Position numbers and translations under genes: made by a program. This document shows positions 1-12,916 of a DNA stretch of 64,000 nucleotides, in pieces (within the stretch, counting starts at the first letter, position 1; the number at the start of each line of letters is the position of its first letter). Source of the stretch: Dipetalonema caudispina (Eukaryota; Nematoda; Chromadorea; Rhabditida; Onchocercidae); NCBI GenBank assembly GCA_013365325.1, contig JABVXV010000046.1, forward strand, positions 1 to 64,000. Direction: 5' to 3'. Under the pieces are notes generated by a model. It saw only the letters and a program-made list of their open reading frames with translations, was not told the DNA's origin and did no database searches.

Positions 1-96
<96 letters not shown>

Positions 97-116
97 TAAT
101 AATAATAATAATAATA

Positions 117-190
<74 letters not shown>

Positions 191-199
191 TAATAATAA
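1..199. repeat. (TAA)n microsatellite
   Basis: An almost pure TAA trinucleotide array fills the left edge. It has a few interruptions: one C substitution near 94, a G near 120 and an extra A near 186. It probably continues beyond the window start, so its full length is unknown. Confidence 0.97.
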
Positions 200-3100
200 C
201 ACACCCTAATGACCTTTATTTCATTGCAATATTATGCTATTAATCAATTATTTCCTCTGGAGGTTTATAAGGAAATCAACATTTTAATCCAAAAGTCTTA
301 TCAGACATCGACAAAGTACTATGAAAGGTAGTTTTTTCTAGGTATGATTTGCAATGAAGTTTTGTTTAACTCATTCTTTATGCAATGCAAAAATTTACAT
401 TGTATAAATACTATTTAGATCTAATCATAATCCAACATTGCAATATTTTCATACATCGACTAACGGTTGTTTCATTTTAATTCTGATTCGAAAGGTTTAC
501 TATAGTTCAGTTTGAAGTTTATCGGATATAATTGGACTTTTTTAAAATAATGTTCTCAAAAAAATATTTTGCAAAGGAAAAAAGTAATGAGTTATGTATT
601 ATTTATGTACTCCTTCCTGTGAGTTGATATGATTGATGAACAAGAAAGAAAAAGAATGAGATCAAATCCAGATGATTTAGGGAGACCGGAATGAATTTTC
701 GGTTTACCAACAAACGAATAATACTAGTCTGAATAAGGAAAGTATAACTTTTCACTTGCTTAAGAAAAAATTCAGGAGTAGAAAAGTAATTGAAGTTATG
801 CGCCGCTTCATTTGTTTATAATGATTGAAGCGATTGCTCAACTTTTTTACTTGGCCATCCCATATTCGAAATCTTTGGCTTATCCAATACTTCTCTGTTA
901 TCGTTAAAGTCATTTGTTTTTAATTGAAATTCGAATTTGTATATCGGAAAATTCTCATCTGAATAAATCCAAAGAGTTTTTTTTTCTGTTTTTTTCTTAT
1001 GTGAGATTAGTCTTTTTGTGAAACATTGTATCAGCCAATCATCTTAATTGGAAAAAATGATTTTCAATTTGCAATAGGCTAAAATATTTGTGGCTTTACT
1101 TTTTTTACTTGGCTGCAGGCAAAAAGGGATTTTTGTTGGAAGAATGCTGAAACAAATTAATTGGAAAAGTAGCCGGAACATATGACTAACTACTTTATAT
1201 TATTGCATGGGCTTAATTCATCATTTTTTCAGATCTCTGCTTGGAAAATATCTTTAATCAGGAAATTTTAGAACTGAATACACAAGTAATTTTTTTTGTT
1301 AAACTTTGGATGGGAATTTTCTGGCAAAGTCACAACGAAATGATCAAGAAATAGTTCTTTTAAATTTTTTAGAAGAATGAAAACAATAACATTGGTCCAA
1401 TACTTGTTAGTTTCACTGATTTCTCAAACTATGAGACTATCAAGAAATTTTTTCTTCGTTTTCATTTTGTAATTATAGTGAATAATGTGTCAAAATATGC
1501 CAGAATCAATAACGACAACCAGGAAATTATTAGAAGTCCAAAGTAAGTACCGAAATAGGTAATTAAACAAAGAGAAGTACGTACCATAATTATTGGTTGA
1601 TAAATAAATAATTAACAAATAACGGAAAAATATTCCGAGAGGAATAAAAAAGAACATATAATTAATTGTGACGGACAGGATTTATTAAACAAATGAGATC
1701 ATGGCAGATTTAAATGTGCTCACAAAAGCAAATTTGAAAACAGAACATAGGTAACTAGGCAAATCCGCGTGTACTACACGTGAGACAAAATTTCAAATGT
1801 AAATTTCGATAATTCTGGTGCGGTAGCCACACGTAACTGCGAACTGAAGCGTTAGGATTTTCCGAACTTTCTTGCCTGAATTTTCAATCTATGCATTGGT
1901 AAAGTTAAGTTATGCCGTATTATTTACTTGAAGTGTCTGAAGGGTAACTTTCATGATATAATAAAATTGTAATTTAGCAGAAGTCTCTGGTTTGAGAACT
2001 TTGAGCGGTACGTCATTTCCGTTTGATTTGGCATACAGTAATGATAAATTACTTTGAATTAGGAAAAGAACAACGATTGTAATGATAATAATTGAAAAAC
2101 AGAAAGAAACGAACTCGATGTTTTTAGGACAAAACCGATAAGAACATCGGGACGGAAGTTTTTAATTTTAATGCGACATGCTGAGAGGATGGATCGTGTA
2201 GGTTGTTTTTTTTTGACCTCTTTTGGTAAAAATTCAAATATCTTAAAAATCGCTACGAACATTTAAATTCTCGAAGTCAATTTTTTTGCTGCTTAAGAAA
2301 TGTAACTGTTTCGAATTTCGAATTGTAATTTTCCTTGATAAAATCTTCCCAATGATATCAAGACTTTTTTTTCGAGCCGGGAAAAGCTATTAAAAAATAT
2401 TTCTTAGCAAATTTACTTAGTAATGGGATATTAATGGGGACATTTGTTAAAAGAGGGAGTTATTGATAGTTGAAATGCATGGTCGATAGGTTTCTGATAA
2501 TATTTATGAATTCAAAAGTTAATGAACTATATGGATAACATTATGAATAATTGATTGTTTATATCATAAAAAAGTCCGATGGTAAAAATGAATTTAAATT
2601 AGAAATAGTGTTTATTGTAAACAACACAAGTGTGAGAGCGAAAACTATGCGATACGTGAAGGAACCGTGAATAGGTGATATGGACAATCATACCGTGAAA
2701 AATAAAAATTTGATAAAAATACTTGGCACAGATTGGAAGAAGTGATTACAGTAGCATAAATTTGAAATGACTAGTAAGCTGTTGTCACCATAATTGGCCA
2801 AATTTTTTGGACGTATGGCTGTCCAAATCAATCAATTTTCTTTCCTATGTTTTGTTGTCTTATAGCTAATTTAAGACGGAGAAAATGAAATTGTTTCTGA
2901 GATATGAATTGCATATCTTCTGTAGTAAAAAGCAGAATTCATCATTAATGAAAAATATGCAGATTGTTAGAGCCTGTTGGGAAACATCCTAAATTGGAGA
3001 TACTAGCATTCAATGAATTGTTTAGACAACCTTTATGAGGCTTATATTCAATGCCTATATATTTTACTTCTTCCTCATGAAACACGTTCGATGTGAAGTG

Positions 3101-3681
3101 CATTCCGAAACCCTGTCATCTTCGTATATCGGCAATGATCTGAGTAAATTTTGACCACTGTCATATCGGGATAAGGTTTAGTGGATAAATACATATATTG
3201 TTTATATTGTTCAAAGTTTTACGTCGACAAAACGGGAAGGTTAAGAATAAGAACCATGGTATCAGGCAGAATGGACGATGGGGGGGGGGTTAGGTGCTGA
3301 CCTGATATTATTCTTCTTTCCATTCCACACATTTTATTGGTACAGAAAAAGGAGTGGGTGAGGCAATGGAGAAAAATATCAATAAAGAAATATTTTATGC
3401 AGTTGTGCGTTAGTTCAAAAAATTTGTACAGAAGTTGAAAATTGAATTTTAAGATAACTTTCGATTAAGTAGCTTTGCTTTACAAGTTAAATTTGAGTTC
3501 ATATACTTGTCTTTATTTCGATCAAAATACGGTCATATTATTATAGAATCCTTTTAATCGATCCTATTTAGCCAAACAATCCCAAATGTAGCTGATTTAT
3601 GGTTCTACACACCATACATGCCAACTGTAGTATGCAAATTGCATTTGTAAAACTAATCTGAATGTGAAAAATTATTTGAAG
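200..3681. other. AT-rich spacer, no gene recognised
   Basis: I searched both strands for coding exons and found only short random-looking frames. It contains an eight- or nine-base G run near 3282. The missing 5' exon(s) of the downstream histidine phosphatase should lie here or further upstream. No codon run encoding Arg-His-Gly is present on the plus strand, so this stretch may be intron, intergenic DNA or both. Confidence 0.6.
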
Positions 3682-5669
3682 GTATTCCCTGGCTGGTTAC
3701 AATTGACAAATTTGAATGGGAAATATTCACGGTATAATCTGAACCAGCCACGACATCTACCTACTAGAAGATCGAATTTAGAAAACTTTCACAATGACTC
3801 ACCGATCACTCAAATTGGAGAGTTCACTGCACAGGCTGTTGCACAAGAAATCACTGAAAATCATCAAATTGGTTCCATTTATTCATCGCCAGCTTTAAGG
3901 TTCGACTTGTAACAATGGTTAAGGTCAAATGTATTCGTCAATAATGAATAGTTCCTGAAAGCAGTATCCTTTGCGGTTTTATTTATTATAGATGCATCCA
4001 AACGGCTAATCAATTCACCAAATTTTTGCTGCCTGAAGCGAGAATTAAAGTTGAAAATAGTTTATTCGAATGGCTTGGATGGTATAAAATGCAGGTAAAG
4101 CTCTTTTCTATCACTTCTATCAATATAACCATCATGTGATCCCTGCAGTGATGCTCTTGAGAATATTTGATGTCGAACTTTTTGCCTGTTCATGTTAAAA
4201 TTAAAGCAATGACGGGAAATAGAATGAAGAATTGAATGAAAAAAATTGTTTTGGAGAAGTAAAAGAAATTGAGGTTGGAATTCCATTTGAAAAATGGAAT
4301 AAGAAAAGTAATTAACTTTTCACACAAATTTTAATAATTCTTGATTTCAAAATGACAAATAATAATAAGCCTTTGCTATGAACTCTTTTTTCAAATTAGA
4401 AAGATGTAATCGAAAATGAAGATAATGAGTGTGCTCATCTCAGAATCATCAGACGACCTTAAAAGTTCTCTTAGCTTGAAGAAACTTTCATACATTCAGT
4501 TGAAATGGAAAACTTCGAGGAATAAAAAATTTGGTCTGATCCATAGTTCCAGCCAAGGATCGTTTCAAGTACATCATGTGATATGTTACAGCCACCGAAA
4601 TGGATGAACGCAGAAGAGTTGATTCTGTCAAATTTATCTGTGGACGTGAACTATGAATCACTCCATGGAATTAACCTGCAACCATTGGCCGGTTCAGAAA
4701 GTATGATTAGCTATTTCGAGCGCAGCATCGATTTTTTAAATACGTTAGTTCCTGCTCAATTTCTTCAATTTCATTAATAAGGAAGATATGGTCCTTCATT
4801 TTAAGCTAACATTGCATAAATCATTTAACTCTCAACAAAAGCTGCCAATGTAATTCATCGTATTAGACGTATTTTAAATTCTAGTAACTGTAGGCAAAAT
4901 ACCAATTCTGAGCTTAATTGTGAGCATTCCCATCAATTAGCAGGAAACAGTACTCAGTCTTCTTTTCATATCGAAATTTTCGATTGTAACCCGTAAAACA
5001 GTTTTTAATTCTAAAATCATACTTTGACGCAAGAATTTCGAAATTTGAAAACCTCTTGCTCTGATGATTCATATGCAGAAGTTACATTCGCCAAAAGAAT
5101 AACTTCATAGAAAACCCAAAAACATGTCATATTACAAATGCTTTTAGAAAGGATTCTAAATCAGAAATATATCAAAAATTCAGACTACGCATTAGCATAT
5201 AATAATGGTTGAAATTTTACAGAATACTGGAAAAAGATAAGTCGGAAACAATTTGTATGATAACACATGCACCTACAATTTATATTTACACTCGTTATTT
5301 ACTGAACATCAGTGATAGAATGCCAACACGAGAAGAACTCGAAGGTAGTGGTTCAAGAATACCTTACTGCTCGTCAGTTGTAATGGAAAAGGTAGCAATT
5401 TTTGGTTGTCCACAGGAGCACATTAGCATTTTTAGATACATGTATCTATTCAGAATAAAAAAGAAACTGTTACATTTAAAAAGTTTGTCCTGCATATTGT
5501 TTAGTGCCTTCAGGATGTGGATAATAACAGTTGGAAGCTTGGGAAAGCAATCAAAATGATGACTTACTTAAGTCAATCAACCAAGATAAATTACCAATTT
5601 TTACTTAACAAGCATGACGACTTATCCGTCAAGCAAAATAGATTACCGGTTTTTACTCGACAAACGTAA
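3682..5669 (+). CDS. UBASH3/Sts-like histidine phosphatase, 5' partial
   Basis: Five exons join in phase: 3682-3899, 3992-4094, 4592-4743, 5223-5391 and 5514-5669, giving 265 visible residues and a stop. The order of motifs matches the C-terminal 2H-phosphatase (phosphoglycerate mutase-like) domain of UBASH3/ecdysteroid-phosphate phosphatase: RYNLNQPRHLPTR, DSPITQIGEFTAQ, SIYSSPALRCIQTA, FEWLGW, LILSNLSVD and the second catalytic-histidine motif MITHAPT. Members dephosphorylate phosphotyrosine proteins or steroid phosphates, and which one applies here cannot be told. The first visible exon starts just after the point where relatives carry the RHGER catalytic motif, and no upstream exon with that motif is visible. 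The UBA and SH3 domains of vertebrate UBASH3 are also not seen. The last exon ends in a 53-bp duplication. Family assignment is fairly sure. Whether the enzyme is active is not. Confidence 0.8.
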
Positions 5670-5684
5670 CGACTTGTCAAGCAT
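5583..5684 (+). repeat. Degenerate 53-bp tandem duplication at the gene end
   Basis: Two copies start at 5583 and 5636. Both carry the pattern 'attacc..tttttact..acaa.c.t.acgactt'. The period is 53, not a multiple of three, so the copies are read in different frames. The stop codon of the phosphatase model falls in the second copy. Confidence 0.75.
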
Positions 5685-6509
5685 CTGCAGTCGCAGGTAT
5701 TTCTTCCTAACATACAAAGTGCCACTTTGTAAACACATGAAATTAAAGTTCTAAAATATACGATGTGATCTTACAGACAGCGTAGTATCTGGCATATTTT
5801 ATTTTTGAGAAATTTCTTGAAGCGGAATTTTCCTTGATAGTTTGCTTCAAAATTTTAACACTCCTGCTGTCCGCGAATCAAAATGTAAATTCAGTTAAAA
5901 AGGTTAAGACCGTTACAGAATCAGCTGTGAACGAACTGAAAAAACAATACTCGCAAATCTTGGGTTTGTAAATTTAACCATACGCTTCACATAATCTTCT
6001 TGCTGTACTTATGCAATTATCATAGAAAGGAAGTGCCAAGTTTGATTTTACTATGAAAGGACTGAAAATTGCCAAAAGGATCAGAACGACTTATTAAAAT
6101 TCTTTAATAAATTTCATTTCACCATTGATATAGCTCACGATAAGTCAGAAATTGATTACAATGTTAGTCATGGAATAAAATCGTATTTTACTTTATCGCA
6201 CAGATGCTGCTGACCCGCCGCGGTCTCTTGAACCATGTGAATCGACTACTGCTTCTGCCAAGAATAATTTTGCGATATTCTCGCTAGTAACCTATAAAAT
6301 TTCAGAGTCCTGAGTTATAATTTAGAAAGTAATACGTAATCCTCTAAAATAAGCGATTCTAAATAATACTATTGTACAAAATATGAACAAGAAATAATCA
6401 ATACCACTATAAAATGATGATGCATAGTTTGTCTGAAGGCTTCCTCTCCTAATTAATCCCGCATATAATACTCCTTGTATCTATTTGTTTAAAAAATAAA
6501 AAAAAGCGA
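5670..6509. other. Convergent intergenic spacer
   Basis: It lies between the 3' ends of the histidine phosphatase (+) and EIF3H (-) and should contain both 3' UTRs. No coding exon, RNA gene or clear repeat was recognised. Confidence 0.6.
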
Positions 6510-8408
6510 TTAGTGTAAACAAGCCTCTGCAGCATAATCAGAATGCGCTTTAGCATCTGATGAACATAGAAAACTTTCCAACATCCCACATTTGGTTGTT
6601 AATTGAGGTGGCTTCATCTTTTTTATGTCATCAAACGACAGTGGAGGTTCACCACGAGCTTCTCGTTGCTCATTTTCCGCCTGCTGTAAAAAAAGACTAA
6701 TTGCAGGTCTGAAGCTTATGGTAAAAAAGCTACATGGAAAAGCAGTTAACAAATCACACACAAATATGATGCCACTAACCCTTTTCTGCATAGCATTGTA
6801 AACAGTTAAATCATGGCGCTGCTTATCAGCCACGTATTTCGTATACGCCATAACTGTTCTATTGAGGTCATCAACATCGCCCATCAACGAACGAAGACAT
6901 TTTTCCAAAGACCTGTGAAAAATTAACGCATGAAATAAATACGGAGTTTAAAACATCCTTCAAAACAATACGTTTAAAGATGAAGGGAAATTGAAATTCT
7001 AATATTTCATACAGAAAAACCATTTGCAAGAAAAAAACCTTCGAGTTCCAAGTTCGAGATGAGAGGATGACCGCTGAATTGCACAACCACCTTCCAATGC
7101 CAACTCAGCCAACATCACATTCACCAAATGACTATTTTTAATGACCACAGGTAATTCTTCAAGCATATTCTCATATGTCAAGCCAGTTGCTCTTGTGCTG
7201 AAAAAATCATTGAAATGAAATGAGAAGTTAGAAAGCTGATAACAACCTGTTTTGTATCGGTATTAAAAATATTGAAAATTTTTATCAAAGCATAACAATT
7301 ATCGGCAATCATAAAAGCACAACCAGCTCACCTCTCTGGTGACCAATCACCATCTAAACTCATTTCTAAAGCTTTTGCTGATAAACGATAAGCCCGTATG
7401 CTCAGCTGTCCTTGACGAGTTTTCACAGGATCTGCAACACTCATTTGAAGAAAATAATTCAGTTCTTTCATAGAGATTTCAAGTTTTCGGAGAAACTAAC
7501 TGCTAAATAACGATACTACTTTTTACCGTAAATAAGCACAACTCCATCTGGCACACTTGCTTGATAATCAATTAGTGAATCGATTGTTTCCTGAGCGAAA
7601 CAAGCACCGAACGGGTGAGCTTGGTAAAATCCAACTAGTTCGTAGTCGATATTCATATCTCTGGAAATGAATAACAGAAGACTCAAAATATTGAAACAAG
7701 TTATATATGGAAAGATGTGAGTATCGCTAGAAAAGCTAAGTTCCTAAAAATTCGAAAAAATTTGAATAGAAAGATGGAACCTGAATTTCCGAAGCATGTC
7801 TAACATCTCCGCCTGCTTTTGCTCCTCATAAAATGCATTGTTTTGCGCTATTTCATCACCATCAAGCATAGGTTCAGCTCTAGCTGTCGGAAAACAATTT
7901 GTAATTTCCAAGCGACGGTCATCACTTGACACCAAACCTTAATTCGTTTTCATGTTTTACAGTATGCGTTAAACAAGTCAGCAATATACTGAGAATAGAA
8001 GGTTAGAAAAATCAATCGTAGACAGCAACTAACTTAAGCTATTTAAAAAAAGACCAACCAGTCAGCAGTCCTTGGCATGCTTCACCAGCTACTTCGTTTA
8101 GGCCTGCGTACATTTCTGAGTCAACGTGCTTCACGATTTTCATGACAACCTGAAATATTTAAATGAGCTCATTAATTACAATTCAGTCTAAGCATAAGAT
8201 TTCGGCAGTGTGACTTTTGAAAATTTGCGGGCATTTCCTTTTGAAATTTCAAAAATAGCAATGGACTTTTTGTAAGGAATGAGACTTACTAAATTTTAAC
8301 AAACATATCAGACAAATATGATGTACTAAACACAAAACATACCAAGCTATCTATCTGCACAAACTGCACAATACTTGGACTTGCAACTGCTGCAGTGATA
8401 GTTGACAT
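6510..8408 (-). CDS. EIF3H: Eukaryotic translation initiation factor 3 subunit H
   Basis: Eight exons on the minus strand join in phase: 8343-8408, 8059-8149, 7781-7937, 7527-7660, 7332-7431, 7039-7197, 6780-6912 and 6510-6683. They give 337 residues (human eIF3h is about 352). The N-terminal MPN domain is clear: VQIDSLVVMKIVKH, GLLTGLVSSDDRRLEITNCF, NIDYELVGFYQ, GVVLIYDPVKTRQGQLSIRA. It lacks a JAMM zinc-binding HxH, as expected for eIF3h, which is a structural rather than proteolytic MPN subunit. The C-terminal half carries the family block TYENMLEELPVVIKNSHLVN and the basic stretch ending REARGEPPLSFDDI. It acts in the cytoplasm in the eIF3 complex on the 40S subunit. The start ATG at 8408 opens a short first exon with a good donor. 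No unusual substitution was noticed. Confidence 0.95.
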
Positions 8409-9806
8409 AATTCTCAAATTTCTAAAAAATTTAATAAGAAATTAATAGAGTTAAATCTGATTCCCCAGATATAATTAATATATAAGAGCAACGGAAGTAA
8501 GTAGATCACACGTTAAAACAAAACGCGGTATTCCCAAACATGGTAATTACAGAAAATTTATTAATAATACTTCATAACAGTAACACAGTATATTGCATTT
8601 TACAACAGAAATAAGTGGCAACTAATGAGCTTTTATACCGACCTCTCAAATCCAATTTCACTATGCTTGAATTGAAGTATTTCAGTTCAATTCAATTCGA
8701 TTTATAAAAGGTGTAAATTGCTCAAAATGTTTCAATTCTTTATAGAACAAATATAAAGGAACACTTTCGACAGTGGTAAGTTACTACGAATTCATATGAT
8801 AAAAACTTTAACAAGTATTCTATACAAAAACTGATCACGATTACTAAATAGGGAAAAAATCGCTCCCCATCCAGGATTTTCACATTCTATATAAGCTTTA
8901 GTTGGTGGCTCAAATTTGGATGATTAAAGTCAAATTTGAGTTGAAGCTCTCATGCCAATAAATATAAATAGAATTAGTTGCACATAACATGACTTGTATG
9001 AGCATACCATCAACAATCCATCACCTAACAGTAAAAGCAAACACTTAATATTGGCAATCCCAAGACAAACGAAAATGTACAAGTAATAACCAAAATGGAT
9101 AAATTAAAAAATTATCATAAGGTCCTTGGTAATATGATCCTGATTTTGTGATCAGTGACAATTTTCCCTTAAATGTCTGAAATGAATCCGTTCCCAAAAA
9201 AGTATCTAACAATGCTTAGAAAAACCAGAGCTAAAATTTTGATAGCTGCTGCAACATTATTTGAAAATTTGTAAATAACTACTTTATAAAACCTAATACC
9301 CTAAGTTTCGGCGCTGCTTTTTTTGAAACTCGATGTTATGAAATACTAGAAAAATATTTTGATGTGTTAACAATTGGAGCTCTTAGTGGTGAGGTAAAAT
9401 AATAAAAAAGAAGTGAGGAGAATCAATGTGCAACAGACATAAATTTAGCAAATTCAATTACAATACCACATCTGTCAAACACTTTAAATCCCTACAAAAG
9501 AATATGCTGTTTTTCCCGTCTTTTTAAAGTATCGAACTGATAAACCGTTATATTTAATCAGTGAAGCCTAACTTACCATTCATATGCATGAAAAGTAACA
9601 AAGCCCAGTTCATCACTGCTAAAAGTTTCCTAAATAAGCAAATACATGCAAAACATGAGCATTGAATTCCCACAAATAATTACGATATACATTAACTTGC
9701 AATAAATGACAAGTATGTTTTTGGTAAGCTATAGCCAGTGATTCGATAATAAACTGTTAGATCTTCTAGATTATTAAATCGATGCAAAATCTTCAGCTGC
9801 GCTCTA
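8409..9806. other. Spacer between EIF3H and SDF2
   Basis: This AT-rich DNA holds the EIF3H promoter and the SDF2 3' region. An open stretch at 9573-9629 (minus), flanked by a good acceptor, could be an alternative last exon of SDF2. Nothing else was recognised. Confidence 0.55.
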
Positions 9807-11055
9807 TTATGAAGTGTTTGAACCTACCACAAAAATACCTTCAGCCGTTTTCCACAAAGCTGAGTTTTTTGAAGTAGTAATGGCTACCACTTCGTACTGG
9901 CCCTTTATAGGTCTTCCGTACTGTTTACCACTTATTGCCAAAAATTTGCCTGAAACAACCCATAAAAATTAGATGAACATTAAAAATACAGCAGATAAAA
10001 TTTAAAATATATAACAGAAATTCCATAAAAGTTCACTATATAGAAGAAAAAAAAACTTGTGAATTTTCAGTCTGCTCCTGTTAAGAACCAAAATTCATAC
10101 TAAAAAATGGAAAAGTTGAAAACAAACCAGTGTGTTCATGCTTCAGCTTCACAGCATCCTTCCTAAGCCATGCATCATTACTACAAATGACCACCCAGTG
10201 ATCACCAGAATCGCTTTCATTGTTTCCAAAACAAGATACTTCCTTTAAAAAAATAACTTTATTTAATATTTTTACAGTAAAAGCAACTCAAAAATACAAA
10301 GAATGGAAGTGCATTAGCACGTTCCCCTTTTGTGAAATCTTTGTACCAATAACGAAGAACTGATAAAATGGCCCAAAAACACAATAACCACCTGGTCTTC
10401 TTTTGTGAGTGGTGCAGTAAATAAGTGACTGTGAAGGTGACAACCAGTCGTCAAATGTTTTAAACGTATTTTACTGCCACATCTCACTGGTTCTCCTCGC
10501 TTGCAAGTTTCTTTTATTGCTGAATTAGAAGAATGCAACAAAAACATGAATGTGTTGTTTAGAAGCCACTGAATTCAAAATACTGCAAGTATACATATTC
10601 ACAAGTCTTTGATTCAAGAAATGCACCTGCGCAGGATAAATAAATGAAACTCACCGGCAAGGATTTGCCAATGAGAATTTACGTCATCTCCATCTTGTAC
10701 GGCAGTTATCGATTGCTGGCCACTACCAGAGCCGTATTTTACGTCATGCGAATGTAGACGAACACCTGAATATTGAATATCGGAAATTGTTCCAGCTAGA
10801 CAGTAATTTTTCTGCAGAAAATATATGTGTTTTTGGCCAAAATGCAGAAAATTAATAAAGAAACTGATGTTAACACCTGGGATTTTACATCCTTAAATCC
10901 ACTATTTTATGAAATTCGATGGCTTTATCTTTCTCACCTTCGTCATTATTCTTTAGCTTCACAACTGATCCACACGTAACAAATCCGTCATTAATTTGAG
11001 ACGTACTTGCAGCTACAAAATATAAGACTGAGACCAACAAAAACTCCGAAAACAT
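9807..11055 (-). CDS. SDF2: SDF2-type MIR-domain ER protein
   Basis: Minus-strand exons 10938-11055, 10655-10765, 10392-10519, 10128-10242 and 9807-9949 give 204 residues. I chose the ATG at 11055 because it begins a signal peptide (MFSEFLLVSVLYFVAAS) directly before the mature start. An upstream in-frame ATG would bury that signal. Three MIR repeats follow the stromal cell-derived factor 2 pattern: VTCGSVVKLKN, VRLHSHDVKYGSGSGQQS, CKRGEPVRCGSKIRLKH, HLHSHLFTAPL, GDHWVVIC, QYGRPIKGQYEVVA and LWKTAEGIFV. SDF2 proteins bind ER DnaJ chaperones and limit client aggregation. The 3' end is uncertain. Either the last exon runs to the TAA at 9807, or it splices from 9828 to 9573-9629. Neither version ends in a recognisable KDEL-like retrieval signal. 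Confidence 0.92.
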
Positions 11056-12786
11056 ATCTAGAAAAGTCTTTAGTCGATGGCTACTACTATTATTTGAAAA
11101 ATTCTCTTTTGTAAAGCGACCTTTCACAATTGATTACTTTTTAACATATGTTCGAAAACCCCACTAAACTTAGTACACAGGTAAGATAAACATAATAGAT
11201 ATCACTACAAAATGGAAATCGCATACGTTGAAAAATTTGTTAAAGAAAAAAAACTGAGGCATTTGTGGGATGGAATTTAATAGTAACTATCCAAAATAGC
11301 TGTTCCTCTCCATTTGAGCTAAAACTACAATTTCACTTGCAAAGTGCCAATTCTTTACCAAGAAATGAAAAACTCCTCTCCCAATCATTGTTATCATGAC
11401 AAAACTTTACTCATACAAACCACGTCCTTTTTTAGAAGAGTAAGAAAATTTAAGAATGAAGGATAAAGTTATTGCTTTTGATATTCCTATACATCTCAGC
11501 TTAACACCATCATGCAACGTCACCAAACCCGCACTATCGTAACAGGCCTATTTCATTTTTTATGCGGCCAGAATATGAAACTTATTGTCCTAACCATGTA
11601 AAGGTTTTGTTTGTAGTCAATTGAATGACTACAAGACTGATTTGCCTACAATAGCAATTATAAGGGATAAAAAAATAAAAGCTATCTCGTCAGTTCAGTA
11701 TGTCATCAAATTGTCATCTTTTTAACACACTTCTGCATTTATTGCTTAATTCAGTCTTCGTATTGTGATACTTTCTTCAACACATATTTAATAAGTTGGA
11801 TCGAAAATTACAGGTATATATGAGTGGATGTTGACTGAATAAAGTTTAAAAACATATAAATGCTAATCGATTGACATGTCAATGATTGTAGTATCTTACG
11901 ATATTTTCACGTATCAGATGTAATTGAAAAATATTGATCTAACAAAAGAATATGAATAATTACAACTACTACAATACATATCGTCTATACAAAAATATTG
12001 ATATGTAATAGATATGTATTTTTAACAGCATTAGTTATGTAAGTATTCATATTCTTTCCCATAAAAATAAGGAATAAAAATAAAATTAAAATTATGTCAA
12101 GTAAGAGTGAATATAGAGAAAAGTTTCTCGACAAAAGCACTATTTTTTGGTAGGATTAAAGAAAAAGGCTATCTGAATTAACAGCTATTTTGAACTCAAA
12201 AACTGGTTTTCAGTGGAAAATTTTCAACATTCGATCCTTATAATCTTCTAAACAAGTATTGTTTTTAAATGGGTAATACTATCGCAATAATTGAAAGCAT
12301 TATTTTACTGTAATATCACCTGCTATTATTTGCCAACAAACGTTTTATTAATATGATGCATTTAAATTCCGTTCTTAGGCTCTGGCTGAATTGAACCAAT
12401 CTTGGAGACAAATGGATGAAAGATGAAGAAGAGATAAATGGTGAAAATAAAAGGCAGAAGAGGGACAAGGAAGAGTAAGCTTTTTATTTCCAATAAATGC
12501 TATACATCGCTTATCTATCAGATATTCACAAACAAATTTTTTAAATTTCATTACTTGAATCTTAAGCGTGAGTTGGAATCCAAGAGCTTTATCCTCGATC
12601 AAGATTAGTATTATTAGTTAATACCATTACTAAACATTATTACTGTTTATTACTTTTAGACGTTATTATTATTCTAACGAAATGATTTAATTATATGAGA
12701 TTACTGAAAAATTACGAAGAAATTACTTTCTCATATTGTTACAGAGAAATGATACTTCATAACGTCATAGAAGTGAGAAAATTGAA
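11056..12786. other. AT-rich spacer, nothing recognised
   Basis: This is the upstream region of SDF2 (minus) and beyond. Runs of A/T and short frames only. No exon with paired splice sites and protein-like sequence was found. Confidence 0.55.
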
Positions 12787-12916
12787 TTACATTGGAATAT
12801 AAACGGATGAATGATTAAGACAAGTGCATTTACAACACTTCACATAGTACGGAGGAACCTGAACACAAATGCGACATTCATCGATGATACTGTTGTAAAT
12901 CGTGAGTGCAGTTTCC
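12787..12916 (-). CDS. Possible Cys-rich terminal exon, unknown gene
   Basis: A minus-strand frame follows a good acceptor (tttgtcgcag) and encodes about 43 residues ending in TAA. It contains a dense cysteine pattern, ECRICVQVPPYYVKCCKCTC, and an AATAAA lies about 140 nt downstream. A second Cys-rich minus-strand frame (motifs CYHSTCG and DYCYC) lies near 13555-13690. I could not join them into one model with a start codon, so this may be the end of a small secreted Cys-rich protein or chance. The family was not recognised. Confidence 0.25.

Noticed and set aside
2059..2262. Minus-strand 67-codon frame
   Set aside because: Low-complexity Phe/Ser-rich translation, no splice sites or start context.
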